NCBI RefSeq assembly: GCF_014641455.1
Contig: NZ_BMHT01000002.1
Coordinates: 310,001 to 374,000, forward strand
Direction: 5' to 3'
Length of the DNA stretch: 64,000 bases
Origin: Hymenobacter cavernae
GTDB lineage: Bacteria > Bacteroidota > Bacteroidia > Cytophagales > Hymenobacteraceae
Both the position numbers and the translations under genes were made by a program. Under the pieces are notes generated by a model. That model was not told where the DNA came from. It did no database searches and saw nothing but the letters and a program-made list of their open reading frames with translations. Positions within the stretch are counted from its first letter, which is position 1; each line of letters begins with the position of its first letter. Shown piece after piece: positions 24,429 to 32,285 of this stretch.

Positions 24429-25121
24429 TTAGCGACGGTCGCGGCCGCCCATAAAGATGCTCACGTAGTAGAGCAGCGTAGCCAACGACGACAGCGCAGC
24501 AACTACGTAGGTCATGGCGGCCCACCACAGCGCATCTTTCGCCATAGCGTGCTCCTGCGTGGTTACGATGCCCCGACGATCAATCCAGGCCAGGGCTCGA
24601 CGGCTGGCATCAAACTCAACCGGAAGCGTGACAAAGCTGAACAGCGTGGTGAGAGCAAACAGCGCAATACCAATACCTAGGGGCAGCACGGTCGTGCGAA
24701 TCATCAGTACGCCAGCCATCAGTACGAACGGCATAAAGCGCGATACAGCACTCAGGGCCGGCACCATTGCCGAGCGGAACTGCAACATGCTGTAGGCGGT
24801 GGCGTGCTGCACGGCGTGGCCGCACTCGTGGGCGGCAATAGCGGCGGCGGCGGCGCTCCGCTCTTCGTACACGGCTTCGCTGAGGTTCACGGTTTTATCG
24901 GCTGGGTTGTAGTGGTCGGTCAGGCGACCTTCCGTGGAGATAACCCGCACGTCGGTGATGCCGTGGTCGGCCAGCATCAGTTCGGCAATCTGGCGGCCGG
25001 AAAGGCCCGCTTGCAAACCAACCTGCGCGTACTGCGCCATTTTGCTCTTTAATCGCCACTGGATCAACCAGCTCACGACCATCATCAGAATCAGAAAAGG
25101 AAAAATCGGAAAGCCAGACAT
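24429..25121 (-). CDS. membrane zinc metallopeptidase, YugP family
   Basis: A 230-aa protein with an N-terminal membrane helix (FPFLILMMVVSWLIQW). The zinc motif AAHECGHAVQH (His98, Glu99, His102) follows, then two or three hydrophobic segments (about 118-165 and 205-222). The text LTDHYNPADKTVNLSEAVY upstream of HECGH is characteristic of YugP. It should act as a membrane-embedded peptidase with the active site in the cytoplasm or at the membrane face; natural substrates are unknown. It is the last gene of the flippase-rfaE2-yugP run, 12 bases after rfaE2. Confidence 0.88.
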   Translation of the reverse strand: MSGFPIFPFLILMMVVSWLIQWRLKSKMAQYAQVGLQAGLSGRQIAELMLADHGITDVRVISTEGRLTDHYNPADKTVNLSEAVYEERSAAAAAIAAHECGHAVQHATAYSMLQFRSAMVPALSAVSRFMPFVLMAGVLMIRTTVLPLGIGIALFALTTLFSFVTLPVEFDASRRALAWIDRRGIVTTQEHAMAKDALWWAAMTYVVAALSSLATLLYYVSIFMGGRDRR

Positions 25122-25133
25122 GGAAGAGAGAGT

Positions 25134-25613
25134 TTAGAGTTGTTCGCGGATGCGCTCCACGATGCGGGTGGTACTGTAGCCCGCTACCAACGGTACGGTC
25201 AGAACCTGTCCACCGTTCTCTAACACAAATTCGTGGCCTACAATTCCGCTGATTGCGTAATCGTCGCCCTTCACCAGAATGTCGGGCCGCACCTGCCTAA
25301 TCAGCTCCAGCGGCGTGGGCTCCCCGAACAGCACCACCGCATCCACGAACAGCAGCGAAGCTAGGATGCGGGCGCGGGCGGTTTCATCCTGGAGCGGCCG
25401 GCCGGGCTTGAGGCAGCTTACCGAAACGTCGGTATTCAACCCAACTACCAGCGCATCGCCCAGGTGCCGGGCTTTTTCCAGGTAGTCCACATGACCTAGG
25501 TGCAGCAGGTCGAAGCAGCCATTGGTGAACACCACGCGGCGTCCCTGAGCGCGCCACTCAGCGGCGACCGAACCAATATCGGAGCGGCTGAAAATCTTGT
25601 CTTTACTCCACAT
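25134..25613 (-). CDS. rfaE2: D-glycero-beta-D-manno-heptose 1-phosphate adenylyltransferase
   Basis: A 159-aa single-domain nucleotidyltransferase that makes ADP-heptose precursor for lipopolysaccharide. The cytidylyltransferase-like fold is marked by VFTNGCFDLLHLGHVDYL (HxGH), then VGLNTDVSVSCLKPGRP and the late VPLVAGYSTTRIVERI. It corresponds to the C-terminal domain of E. coli HldE; the kinase domain (RfaE1) is absent here. It overlaps the upstream flippase-like gene by 11 bases, implying coupled translation and an envelope role for the operon. Confidence 0.92.
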   Translation of the reverse strand: MWSKDKIFSRSDIGSVAAEWRAQGRRVVFTNGCFDLLHLGHVDYLEKARHLGDALVVGLNTDVSVSCLKPGRPLQDETARARILASLLFVDAVVLFGEPTPLELIRQVRPDILVKGDDYAISGIVGHEFVLENGGQVLTVPLVAGYSTTRIVERIREQL

Positions 25614-26655
25614 CGATGGGCGAAGCTACGGTGAGAGGAGCAGCAGCTAAGGCTCGCGCCGAGCGCCCCGATTTAATCATGCTCACGGCGAAGCTGATAC
25701 CGCCCATCAGCACGACCAGCAGCGTTTGGGAGCCGTGCACCACCAGCGCGTAGGCAATGCCGGCATCCTTGCTAACGCCATACGCCAGCAGAATGCCCTG
25801 TACCATGACGTGGAACGGGCCAATGCCACCCGCAACCGGCGCAGCCATACCGAACGCCCCGAAGGTGAGAACCGCCAGGCCGGCCCGCATACCTAGGTTG
25901 TAAGTGGCTGGAAAGCAGGCAAAAGCCAGGTAGTCCATCAGGTAGTACACCGCCCAGGTGAAGAATGTATGGAACAGGAACAAGCCTTTGTTTTCCAGCT
26001 TCAGCACGCTGAATACGCCCGCCAGCAGGCCTTTCACAAAGACGACACCTTTATTGAACAAGGCGTTTTGCCGCAGCCGTTCCAGGTTCCGGAACAGCGT
26101 GTATAGCAGGCCAGCCAGCAGCACCAGCGTAATCAGGCCTGCCACCAGCAAGGGCGTCGGATTGCGCGCCAGCTCATCGTAGCGCCCGCCTAGAATCTTA
26201 TCGGTCACGAAGGTCCAGAAGGTTTTGAAGTCGAGCAGCAACGTAGCACCGAGCAACCCAAGCAGCACCATCACGTCGATAACCCGCTCAGTAACAACCG
26301 TGCCCAACGACACCTGCACGGGCACCTGGCTGGTGCGCTGCAACACCGAGCACCGGATAACCTCTCCCATGCGCGGCAGCACCATATTGGCTAGGTAACC
26401 CACCATCATGGCGTGGTACACATCCCAATAAGAAGGTTTGTAGCCCGTCGGATCGATCTGCATCTTCCAGCGGTAGGCCCGGCTGAAGTAACCCATTGCC
26501 GATAGCAACATCGTAACAATCAGCCACGAATAGTTGGCTTCCCGCAGGCTCTGCCCGATCAAACCTAGGTCTTGCCCCTGCACCGCGTACCACATGAGCA
26601 GCCCCGATACGGAGAGCAGCAACGCATATTTAAGAATGGTAACAAGCTGTTTCAT
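25603..26655 (-). CDS. LPG_synthase_TM/UPF0104 flippase-like membrane protein
   Basis: A 350-aa polytopic protein with about eight membrane helices. Family signatures are RAYRWKMQID in the first loop, GYLANMVLPRMGEVIRCSVL, and APVAGGIGPFHVMVQGILL near the C-terminus. These match the lysylphosphatidylglycerol-synthase transmembrane (UPF0104/AglD-like) family, thought to move lipid-linked substrates or assist glycosyl transfer. There is no aminoacyl-transferase domain, so it is not MprF. It heads an operon with rfaE2 and the zinc peptidase. Substrate unknown; a link to LPS or polysaccharide is inference. Confidence 0.82.
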   Translation of the reverse strand: MKQLVTILKYALLLSVSGLLMWYAVQGQDLGLIGQSLREANYSWLIVTMLLSAMGYFSRAYRWKMQIDPTGYKPSYWDVYHAMMVGYLANMVLPRMGEVIRCSVLQRTSQVPVQVSLGTVVTERVIDVMVLLGLLGATLLLDFKTFWTFVTDKILGGRYDELARNPTPLLVAGLITLVLLAGLLYTLFRNLERLRQNALFNKGVVFVKGLLAGVFSVLKLENKGLFLFHTFFTWAVYYLMDYLAFACFPATYNLGMRAGLAVLTFGAFGMAAPVAGGIGPFHVMVQGILLAYGVSKDAGIAYALVVHGSQTLLVVLMGGISFAVSMIKSGRSARALAAAPLTVASPIDVE

Positions 26656-26698
26656 TAACGGCAGGTTGCTTGGTTACTAATCAGGTAGAAAGCCAACA

Positions 26699-26729
26699 GC
26701 AGAACCTAGCCCGTGAGGCTAGGTTCTGC
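26699..26729 (-). terminator. terminator downstream of panD
   Basis: GCAGAACCTAGCC / GGCTAGGTTCTGC with loop CGTGA. It separates panD from the flippase-like operon. Confidence 0.75.
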
Positions 26730-26815
26730 GGCTTAATATTACATAAAGAAAGGTAGGATAGTAAGAAAGCAAGAAAGCACTACTCTTTATAAGCGCCTTG
26801 CTTACGGATGCTTCT

Positions 26816-27163
26816 CTAGGTCAGACGGTTGTGCTGATCGGGGAAGACGAGCGTGGGCTTGTGCGCCCGCGCCTCGGCGAAGTCAACGAAGCCATAGGAG
26901 AAGATAATGACGATGTCGCCGACGGCTACTTTGCGCGCAGCGGGTCCGTTCAGGCAGATCATGCCCGAGCCCCGCTCTCCGCGAATGGTGTAGGTTTCGA
27001 AACGCTCACCGTTGTTCACGTTCACAATCGTTACCTTCTCATTCTCAACCATGTTGGCTGCGTCGAGTAGGTCTTCGTCGATGGTGATACTGCCTACGTA
27101 GTGCAGCTCGGCTTGCGTGACTTTAACCCGGTGAATCTTAGACTTAAGAACTTCAATATGCAT
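26816..27163 (-). CDS. panD: aspartate 1-decarboxylase (proenzyme)
   Basis: A 115-aa pyruvoyl enzyme that makes beta-alanine for pantothenate. The self-cleavage site YVGS is at Gly24-Ser25, preceded by [17 protein letters not shown] and followed by [12 protein letters not shown]. Later motifs [20 protein letters not shown] and [10 protein letters not shown] are intact. I chose ATG 27163; the frame is open to 27247 but runs into a repeat. It lies 96 bases downstream of panC with a repeat between. A minus-strand -7 box at 27193 suggests its own promoter. PanC plus PanD here supply most of the beta-alanine branch. Confidence 0.95.
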   Translation of the reverse strand: MHIEVLKSKIHRVKVTQAELHYVGSITIDEDLLDAANMVENEKVTIVNVNNGERFETYTIRGERGSGMICLNGPAARKVAVGDIVIIFSYGFVDFAEARAHKPTLVFPDQHNRLT

Positions 27164-27192
27164 GATTGAAAAGCAGCTGAAAATAAAGCTGA

Positions 27193-27200
27193 CAAAGATA
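27193..27200 (-). promoter_or_regulatory. -7 element TATCTTTG for panD
   Basis: On the minus strand TATCTTTG fits TAnnTTTG and lies 30 bases before the panD ATG, directly at the edge of the panC-panD repeat. Confidence 0.45.
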
Positions 27201-27275
27201 CGAAGTGGTGAGTTGGCGACATGATGATATAGTGAGTCACTCGCCACATCACTATGTCATCAACTCACCACTTCG
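27201..27275. repeat. dispersed inverted repeat ('TGGTGAG' words) between panC and panD
   Basis: Outer arms CGAAGTGGTGAGTTG (27201-27215) and CAACTCACCACTTCG (27261-27275) are perfect inverse copies. The inner arms carry the same words (ATGATG, TAGTGAG, GGCGA) in shuffled order. The right arm overlaps the 3' end of panC: its last codons GAA GTG GTG AGT and stop TGA are repeat sequence. Confidence 0.8.
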
Positions 27276-28108
27276 TTATCAATCAGGCGCACATCACCGA
27301 GGCTGGCAGCCAAACAGATAGCCAAGGGCTGCCCCGGTGCTGGTTGCTCGGGGGCGGGCTGCAAGGTTTGAGCATCCGATATTTCCAGGTACTCCAGCTT
27401 AATGGCCGGCTCCTGACCTAGGTAGTCAATGGCGGCCTGCCGGGCAGCAGCGGGCGACTGGCCCGCGCGCAGCTGCTCGGCGGCTAGCTGCAAGGCCTGA
27501 TAAAGGCGCGGCGCATGGGTCCGGTCGGTGGGCGTGAGGCGGCGGTTGCGCGACGACATGGCCAAGCCATCAGCCTCGCGCACCGTTGGGAAAGAAATTA
27601 CCTCCAGATCAAACGACAGATCGGCCACCATCTGCCGAACGATGGTCACCTGCTGCAAGTCTTTTTGCCCGAAATAGGCCCGGTGCGGCCGCGCCAAGTG
27701 AAACAACTTACTCACGACTGTAGCCACACCGCTGAAGTGGCCGGGCCGAAAAGCGCCCTCCATCACCTGCTCCAGGGGGCCGAAGTCGAACCGTAGCCGC
27801 GTGGGCGCCGGGTACATCTGCTCGACGCCCGGCAAAAACAAGGCCGTGCAACCGGCCGGCCCTAGCAGTGCGGCATCGGCCTCGGGCAAGCGCGGATACA
27901 ATCGAAAGTCTTCAGCATTATTGAATTGCGTTGGATTTACGAAGACACTGGTGACGACTACATCGTTTTCCTGCGCGGCGGCGCGCACGAGTTGCAAGTG
28001 GCCTTCGTGCAGCGCCCCCATCGTGGGCACCAGTCCGATGCGTAAACCTTGCTGGCGCCAAGCTTCCGTTTGGGCTTGCAAGGCAGTGGCAGATTGCAGG
28101 ATCTGCAT
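27260..28108 (-). CDS. panC: pantothenate synthetase
   Basis: A 282-aa enzyme that joins pantoate and beta-alanine with ATP. Signatures: LVPTMGALHEGHLQLV (HxGH-type), VFVNPTQFN, FGQKDLQQ, and SSRNRRL for the KMSKS-like loop (MSSRN). I chose ATG 28108 (MQILQSATAL); the frame is open to 28165. The end (EVVS) and stop are encoded by a dispersed repeat, so the natural C-terminus may have been trimmed or replaced. Divergent from the GT5-like gene, with only 118 bases between the starts. Confidence 0.95.
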   Translation of the reverse strand: MQILQSATALQAQTEAWRQQGLRIGLVPTMGALHEGHLQLVRAAAQENDVVVTSVFVNPTQFNNAEDFRLYPRLPEADAALLGPAGCTALFLPGVEQMYPAPTRLRFDFGPLEQVMEGAFRPGHFSGVATVVSKLFHLARPHRAYFGQKDLQQVTIVRQMVADLSFDLEVISFPTVREADGLAMSSRNRRLTPTDRTHAPRLYQALQLAAEQLRAGQSPAAARQAAIDYLGQEPAIKLEYLEISDAQTLQPAPEQPAPGQPLAICLAASLGDVRLIDNEVVS

Positions 28109-28149
28109 GGGTAAAGTAGTGGTTGACACAGAAGGCCAAATGGGTTTAG

Positions 28150-28180
28150 TTGAAATTTCCCTCAAATTTGTTTAATTTTG
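28150..28180 (+). promoter_or_regulatory. promoter of the GT5-like gene
   Basis: TTG at 28150-28152, a 20-nt spacer and TAATTTTG at 28173-28180 fit the Bacteroidota promoter, 46 bases before ATG 28227. Confidence 0.6.
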
Positions 28181-28226
28181 TGCACCCAAAGTGTTGTCCT
28201 TTCTCAACCACACGAAACTACCCATT

Positions 28227-29039
28227 ATGTCCAAGCTGCGAATACTCTATGCTGCCACGGAAATCAATCCTTTTTTGCAGACCACCAAGGTAGCGGAGTT
28301 TCTGCGGATGTTGCCGCAGGGGATGCAGGAGATGGGGATGGAGATCCGCATTTTCGTACCCCGTTTCGGTATCATTAACGAGCGCAAGAATCGCCTGCAT
28401 GAAGTAGTACGGTTATCGGGCATCAATATCGCCGTGGGAGAGGAAGAAAAGCCGCTCATCATTAAAGTAGCCTCGATTCCGAACGCGAAATTACAGGTGT
28501 ATTTTATCGATAACGAAGATTATTTCCACCGCAAGTCGGTGCTGGTTGACAAGAACGATAAGTTTCACGCCGACAACGACGAGCGTGCTATCTTCTTCTG
28601 CAAAGGCGTGCTGGAAACCGTGAAAAAGTTAGGTTGGGCACCCGACATCGTTCACTGCAACGACTGGATGACCGGCCTGATTCCGATGTACCTGAAGACG
28701 ACCTACAAGAAGGACCCCATCTTCAAGGACGCCAAATCCGTTTTCACGGTCTACAACAACGAGTTCAAGCATAAGTTTGACGGCGACATCATCGAGAAGG
28801 CTAAAATGCTCGATATTGATGATGAAATGCTAGCCGCCTTGAAGTCGGCTGACTTCGATGGCTTCATCAAAGTAGGCATGGAGTACGCCGACTCGGTGCA
28901 GAAGTCGGACGAAGACTTCAGCGACAATCTGAGCGCACTGTTCGCTGAGTACTCGCAGAAATGCCGGTTCGCGCAGGTTGGCGCCGACCAAAACCCGCTC
29001 ACTTCCTACTACGACCTCTATAACGAGCTAGCTAGCTAA
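28227..29039 (+). CDS. glycogen/starch synthase-like single GT5 N-terminal domain
   Basis: A 270-aa protein equal to the N-terminal Rossmann domain of GT5 glycogen synthases: MSKLRILYAATEINPF, VFVPRFGIINERKN-like text (IRIFVPRFG), HADNDERAIFFCKGVLE, DIVHCNDWMTGLIP and VFTVYNN. Two features argue against real glycogen synthase. The C-terminal nucleotide-sugar domain (about 200 residues) is missing, with a normal stop followed by a terminator. The N-terminal ADP-glucose loop, normally KxGGL, reads KVAEFLRML. I recall such short proteins beside panC in other Cytophagales, so it is probably a stable family, not a fragment. Function unknown; sugar binding or regulation is possible. Start ATG 28227. 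Confidence 0.8.
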   Translation: MSKLRILYAATEINPFLQTTKVAEFLRMLPQGMQEMGMEIRIFVPRFGIINERKNRLHEVVRLSGINIAVGEEEKPLIIKVASIPNAKLQVYFIDNEDYFHRKSVLVDKNDKFHADNDERAIFFCKGVLETVKKLGWAPDIVHCNDWMTGLIPMYLKTTYKKDPIFKDAKSVFTVYNNEFKHKFDGDIIEKAKMLDIDDEMLAALKSADFDGFIKVGMEYADSVQKSDEDFSDNLSALFAEYSQKCRFAQVGADQNPLTSYYDLYNELAS

Positions 29040-29066
29040 CCTAGCTTACCCCCGATATTACCTATT

Positions 29067-29108
29067 CTCCGTAGTCGTACTGTTCCAACGGTCGGCTACG
29101 GAGTTTTT
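29067..29108 (+). terminator. terminator after the GT5-like gene
   Basis: CTCCGTAGTC / GGCTACGGAG stem followed by TTTTTATTT. Confidence 0.75.
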
Positions 29109-29416
29109 ATTTACAGCGGGTATAAAGCAAGCTAGCTTTTTGGGCGGTAATAGTCGGTAAGCACAGTCTTGTGATTGAGTGAGGCTACAACAGCACAGCT
29201 TTATATATAACTTCGTTATGTAACTCTATTAGAGGCAGCTCAACGTATTATCCTGAGTTTCACGGCTCCCCGCTTTCTCCGGAACATTAGCGCCGGAAGA
29301 TTTGTCGTATATTCGTCTGCGTTATGATGAGCATTGGCACCGTATTATTGCGGCACGGCCTTTGAGACCGGCAGGTCCTTTCCCCCTTTTTATCACCTCT
29401 TCTTTTCTGACATAGC
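29109..29416. other. AT-rich leader region of glmS
   Basis: About 300 bases without an ORF. No clear TAnnTTTG box was found close to the glmS start and I do not recognise a glmS ribozyme. GCTAGC-type words occur near 29130. Confidence 0.4.
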
Positions 29417-31252
29417 ATGTGCGGAATTGTCGCTTACATCGGGCACCGTGAAGCCTGTCCTATTATTATCAAAGGATTACACCGCCTCGAATATCGTGGC
29501 TACGACTCAGCCGGTATTGCGCTGCTTAATGGCACGCTGAGCGTATATAAGAAGAAGGGCAAGGTAAAGGAGCTGGAAGCATTTATTGCTGAAAAGAACA
29601 CCCACGCCACGGTGGGCATGGGCCACACCCGCTGGGCGACACACGGTGAGCCAAACGACACGAACGCCCACCCGCACTACTCGACCTCCGAGCGGATTGC
29701 CATTATTCACAACGGCATCATTGAAAACTACGCGGCCCTGAAAACGCACTTGCAGCAGCAAGGCCACGAGTTTCATTCGGATACGGACACAGAAGTGTTC
29801 GTGAATCTGATTGAGGAGATTCAGCAGCAAAACCACTGCTCGCTGGAAGAAGCCGTGCGGCTAGCTTTGCACGAAGTAGTTGGTGCTTACGCCATTGTGG
29901 TGCTTAGCCGCGACGAGCCCAACCAGCTGATTGCCGCCCGCAAAGGCTCGCCGCTGGTGATTGGTATCGGGCAGGATGAGTTTTTCCTGGCTTCCGATGC
30001 CACTCCGATCATCGAGTACACCAACGAGGTTGTTTACGTAAACGACCACGAAATTGCGGTTATCCGCGACGGCAAGCTCGATATCCGCACCAAGGAAGAC
30101 ATCCACCAGACCCCGTATATTCAGAAGCTGGAGTTAGAGCTGGACAGCATCGAGAAAGGTGGCTACGAGCACTTCATGTTGAAGGAGATCTTCGAGCAGC
30201 CCAAATCCATTCTGGACTCAATGCGAGGCCGTTTGGAGATGGAAGCCGGCCACCTGAACATGGGCGGCATTCGCGCCTACGAACAGAAGTTCGTCAATGC
30301 TCAGCGCATTATCATCGTGGCTTGCGGCACTTCGTGGCACGCGGGCCTAGTAGCCGAATACTTGCTGGAAGACCTGGCCCGTATTCCGGTGGAAGTGGAA
30401 TATGCGTCGGAATTCCGTTACCGCAACCCCATCATCACCGAGCGCGACATCGTTATTGCTATTTCGCAGTCGGGTGAAACTGCTGATACGCTGGCAGCTA
30501 TCGAGCTAGCCAAGAGCAAAGGCGCTACGATCTTTGGTATCTGCAACGTGGTGGGTTCCAGTATTGCCCGCGCTACAGATGCCGGTGCGTACACCCACGC
30601 TGGCCCGGAAATCGGGGTGGCTTCTACCAAAGCCTTCACGGCCCAGGTAACGGTGCTCACCTTGCTGGCCATGATTGTGGGTCACAAGCGCGGCACGCTT
30701 TCCGAAACCAAGTTGCGCGAGCTGATGGTGGAGCTGAGCAACATTCCGGCGAAAGTAGAGCAGGCGCTGTCGCTAAACACGGAGATTGAGCAGATTGCCG
30801 AAATCTTCAAAGATGTACCGAATTTCCTGTACCTAGGTCGCGGCTACAACTTCCCGGTAGCTTTGGAGGGCGCGCTGAAGCTCAAGGAAATCAGCTATAT
30901 CCACGCGGAAGGCTACCCGGCCGCCGAGATGAAGCATGGCCCTATCGCCCTGATCGACGAGAACATGCCGGTTGTGGTTATCGCCACCAAGGACAGTTCC
31001 TACGAGAAGGTCGTTTCCAACATTCAGGAGGTGAAAGCCCGCAAGGGCCGCATTATCGCCGTTATTACGGAAGGCGACACCGTTATTCCGCAAATGGCTG
31101 AGTTTGTGATTGAAGTGCCTGCTACCAGCGAGGCGCTGATGCCCCTGGTATCAGTAATTCCGTTGCAGCTTCTCTCCTACCACATTGCCGTGCTGCGCGG
31201 CTGCAACGTCGATCAGCCCCGCAACCTGGCGAAATCGGTGACGGTGGAGTAA
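29417..31252 (+). CDS. glmS: glutamine-fructose-6-phosphate aminotransferase (isomerizing)
   Basis: A 611-aa enzyme, normal length, making glucosamine-6-phosphate for peptidoglycan and lipid A. The N-terminal glutaminase starts MCGIVAYIGHREA, with Cys2 as the nucleophile after Met removal; GHTRWATHGEP and NGIIENYAAL follow. Two SIS domains carry ACGTSWHAG and SQSGETADT, then GRGYNFPVALEGALKLKEISYIHAEG. The C-terminus PRNLAKSVTVE is canonical. Single gene with a terminator at 31283. Confidence 0.98.
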   Translation: MCGIVAYIGHREACPIIIKGLHRLEYRGYDSAGIALLNGTLSVYKKKGKVKELEAFIAEKNTHATVGMGHTRWATHGEPNDTNAHPHYSTSERIAIIHNGIIENYAALKTHLQQQGHEFHSDTDTEVFVNLIEEIQQQNHCSLEEAVRLALHEVVGAYAIVVLSRDEPNQLIAARKGSPLVIGIGQDEFFLASDATPIIEYTNEVVYVNDHEIAVIRDGKLDIRTKEDIHQTPYIQKLELELDSIEKGGYEHFMLKEIFEQPKSILDSMRGRLEMEAGHLNMGGIRAYEQKFVNAQRIIIVACGTSWHAGLVAEYLLEDLARIPVEVEYASEFRYRNPIITERDIVIAISQSGETADTLAAIELAKSKGATIFGICNVVGSSIARATDAGAYTHAGPEIGVASTKAFTAQVTVLTLLAMIVGHKRGTLSETKLRELMVELSNIPAKVEQALSLNTEIEQIAEIFKDVPNFLYLGRGYNFPVALEGALKLKEISYIHAEGYPAAEMKHGPIALIDENMPVVVIATKDSSYEKVVSNIQEVKARKGRIIAVITEGDTVIPQMAEFVIEVPATSEALMPLVSVIPLQLLSYHIAVLRGCNVDQPRNLAKSVTVE

Positions 31253-31282
31253 GCTAGGTTTCTGGTAATCAAATCTTTTGAG

Positions 31283-31313
31283 AAAGCCGCTGCGGGAAAC
31301 CGAGCGGCTTTTT
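31283..31313 (+). terminator. terminator after glmS
   Basis: AAAGCCGCT / AGCGGCTTT with a run of seven T. Confidence 0.8.
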
Positions 31314-31320
31314 TTACGTG

Positions 31321-31410
31321 CTAGCCGTCATTCCGAGCAGCGCGAAGAATCAGAGGTTATCTACCTAGGTTATTAACCGAGTTCCTCGCACTGCTCGGAA
31401 TGACAGCTAG
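31321..31410. repeat. dispersed inverted repeat ('GTCATTCCGAGC' family)
   Basis: Arms of about 29 bases (left CTAGCCGTCATTCCGAGC..., right ending GCTCGGAATGACAGCTAG) with few mismatches. The centre contains ACCTAGGT (31363-31370). A related copy is at 47997-48074. Confidence 0.85.
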
Positions 31411-31458
31411 GTTCTTACTTTGCGTACCCCATTATTAATACATCTGACTTCCCTTTCT

Positions 31459-31842
31459 ATGGCCAACACCATCATTTACTCCGATCAGGCACCTGCTGCA
31501 ATTGGGCCTTACAGCCAGGCTATTCAGGCGGGCAACACCATTTATCTCTCGGGCCAAATTGCCTTGGATACTACCGGCCAGCTAGTTGGCAACGGCGATG
31601 TTGCGGCCGAAACGCACCAGGTAATGCGCAACCTGCAAGCCGTGCTGGGGGCAGCCGGCTACTCGCTCACCGATGTAGTGAAGGCCACCATCTTCGTGAA
31701 AGACCTAGGTAACTTTGGCCTGATCAACGAAATCTACGGCAGCTACTTCAGTGCCGACTACGCCCCAGCCCGCGAAACCGTGGAAGTAGCCCGTTTGCCC
31801 AAGGACGTGCAAGTAGAAATCTCCTGCATTGCGGTGAAGTAG
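31459..31842 (+). CDS. ridA: RidA family reactive intermediate deaminase
   Basis: A 127-aa protein of the RidA/YjgF/UK114 family, which hydrolyses enamine/imine by-products of PLP enzymes to ketones and ammonia. Motifs: APAAIGPYSQAI, YLSGQIALD, VKATIFVKDLGNF and the catalytic arginine in APARETVEVARLPKDVQVEISCIA. I chose ATG 31459 (MANTIIYSD), as the extension to 31420 is not family-like. The end is followed at once by a 'TGGTGAG' repeat. Confidence 0.95.
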   Translation: MANTIIYSDQAPAAIGPYSQAIQAGNTIYLSGQIALDTTGQLVGNGDVAAETHQVMRNLQAVLGAAGYSLTDVVKATIFVKDLGNFGLINEIYGSYFSADYAPARETVEVARLPKDVQVEISCIAVK

Positions 31843-31954
31843 TAAGGTGGTGAGGTGGTGAGATGAAAAAAAAGAGTGAGTCAGTGTGGAAACGTAGCTG
31901 CGCGAGCATCTACTGTTTATCTCATTAACTCACTATCTCACCACTTCACCTCAT
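31833..31954. repeat. dispersed inverted repeat ('TGGTGAG' words) after ridA
   Basis: The left arm (GGTGGTGAGGTGGTGAGATG) begins within the last codons of ridA. The right arm (TCACTATCTCACCACTTCACC) ends at the ATG of the small protein at 31953. So the repeat fills the whole gap between two genes. Confidence 0.75.
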
Positions 31955-32135
31955 GAAAGAGCTCGGACTTGGCCTGTTTTTGTTTGGTTTAGTATCCTTA
32001 GTGCTGCCCTTTTTTGGCCTCCACCACATGCTGCTGACGTGGATTGACCAATGGGGCCCCAGCGTCGCCTGGGCAATCCGCGGCGGCATTACGCTGCTCG
32101 GACTGGTGCTCTACCTAGGTTTTCGCAGACGGTGA
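31953..32135 (+). CDS. small two-helix membrane protein
   Basis: A 60-aa protein with two hydrophobic segments (about 3-24 and 40-57) and an FRRR tail. Not recognised by name. Both its start (CTC ATG) and its TGA stop are at the borders of 'TGGTGAG' repeats. Composition and the small size are compatible with a real membrane peptide, and ATG and stop are well placed, but no homologue can be shown here. Confidence 0.55.
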   Translation: MKELGLGLFLFGLVSLVLPFFGLHHMLLTWIDQWGPSVAWAIRGGITLLGLVLYLGFRRR

Positions 32136-32232
32136 GATGGTGCAGTGGTGAAATGGCGAGTTTGATGTTTTGGTGCCGTAAGCGAAGCATAACAGGTTAA
32201 ACTCACCATTTCACCACTGCACCACCTCACCA
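32131..32232. repeat. dispersed inverted repeat ('TGGTGAG' words) upstream of gltX
   Basis: The 32-base arms (left GGTGAGATGGTGCAGTGGTG..., right ending CACCACCTCACC) are inverse copies with about two mismatches. The stop codon of the 60-aa gene is the TGA of the left arm. Confidence 0.85.
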
Positions 32233-32237
32233 TTTCG

Positions 32238-32245
32238 TACCTTTG
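32238..32245 (+). promoter_or_regulatory. -7 element TACCTTTG for gltX
   Basis: TACCTTTG fits TAnnTTTG, 40 bases before ATG 32286 and immediately after the repeat arm. No clear -33 TTG. Confidence 0.45.
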
Positions 32246-32285
32246 CACCGCGGTTTTTGACTGATTGAGGCCGCGACCTATTTGT

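Noticed and set aside
29109..29416. glmS ribozyme upstream of glmS
   Set aside because: No recognisable catalytic core by eye and the ribozyme class is mainly known from Firmicutes.
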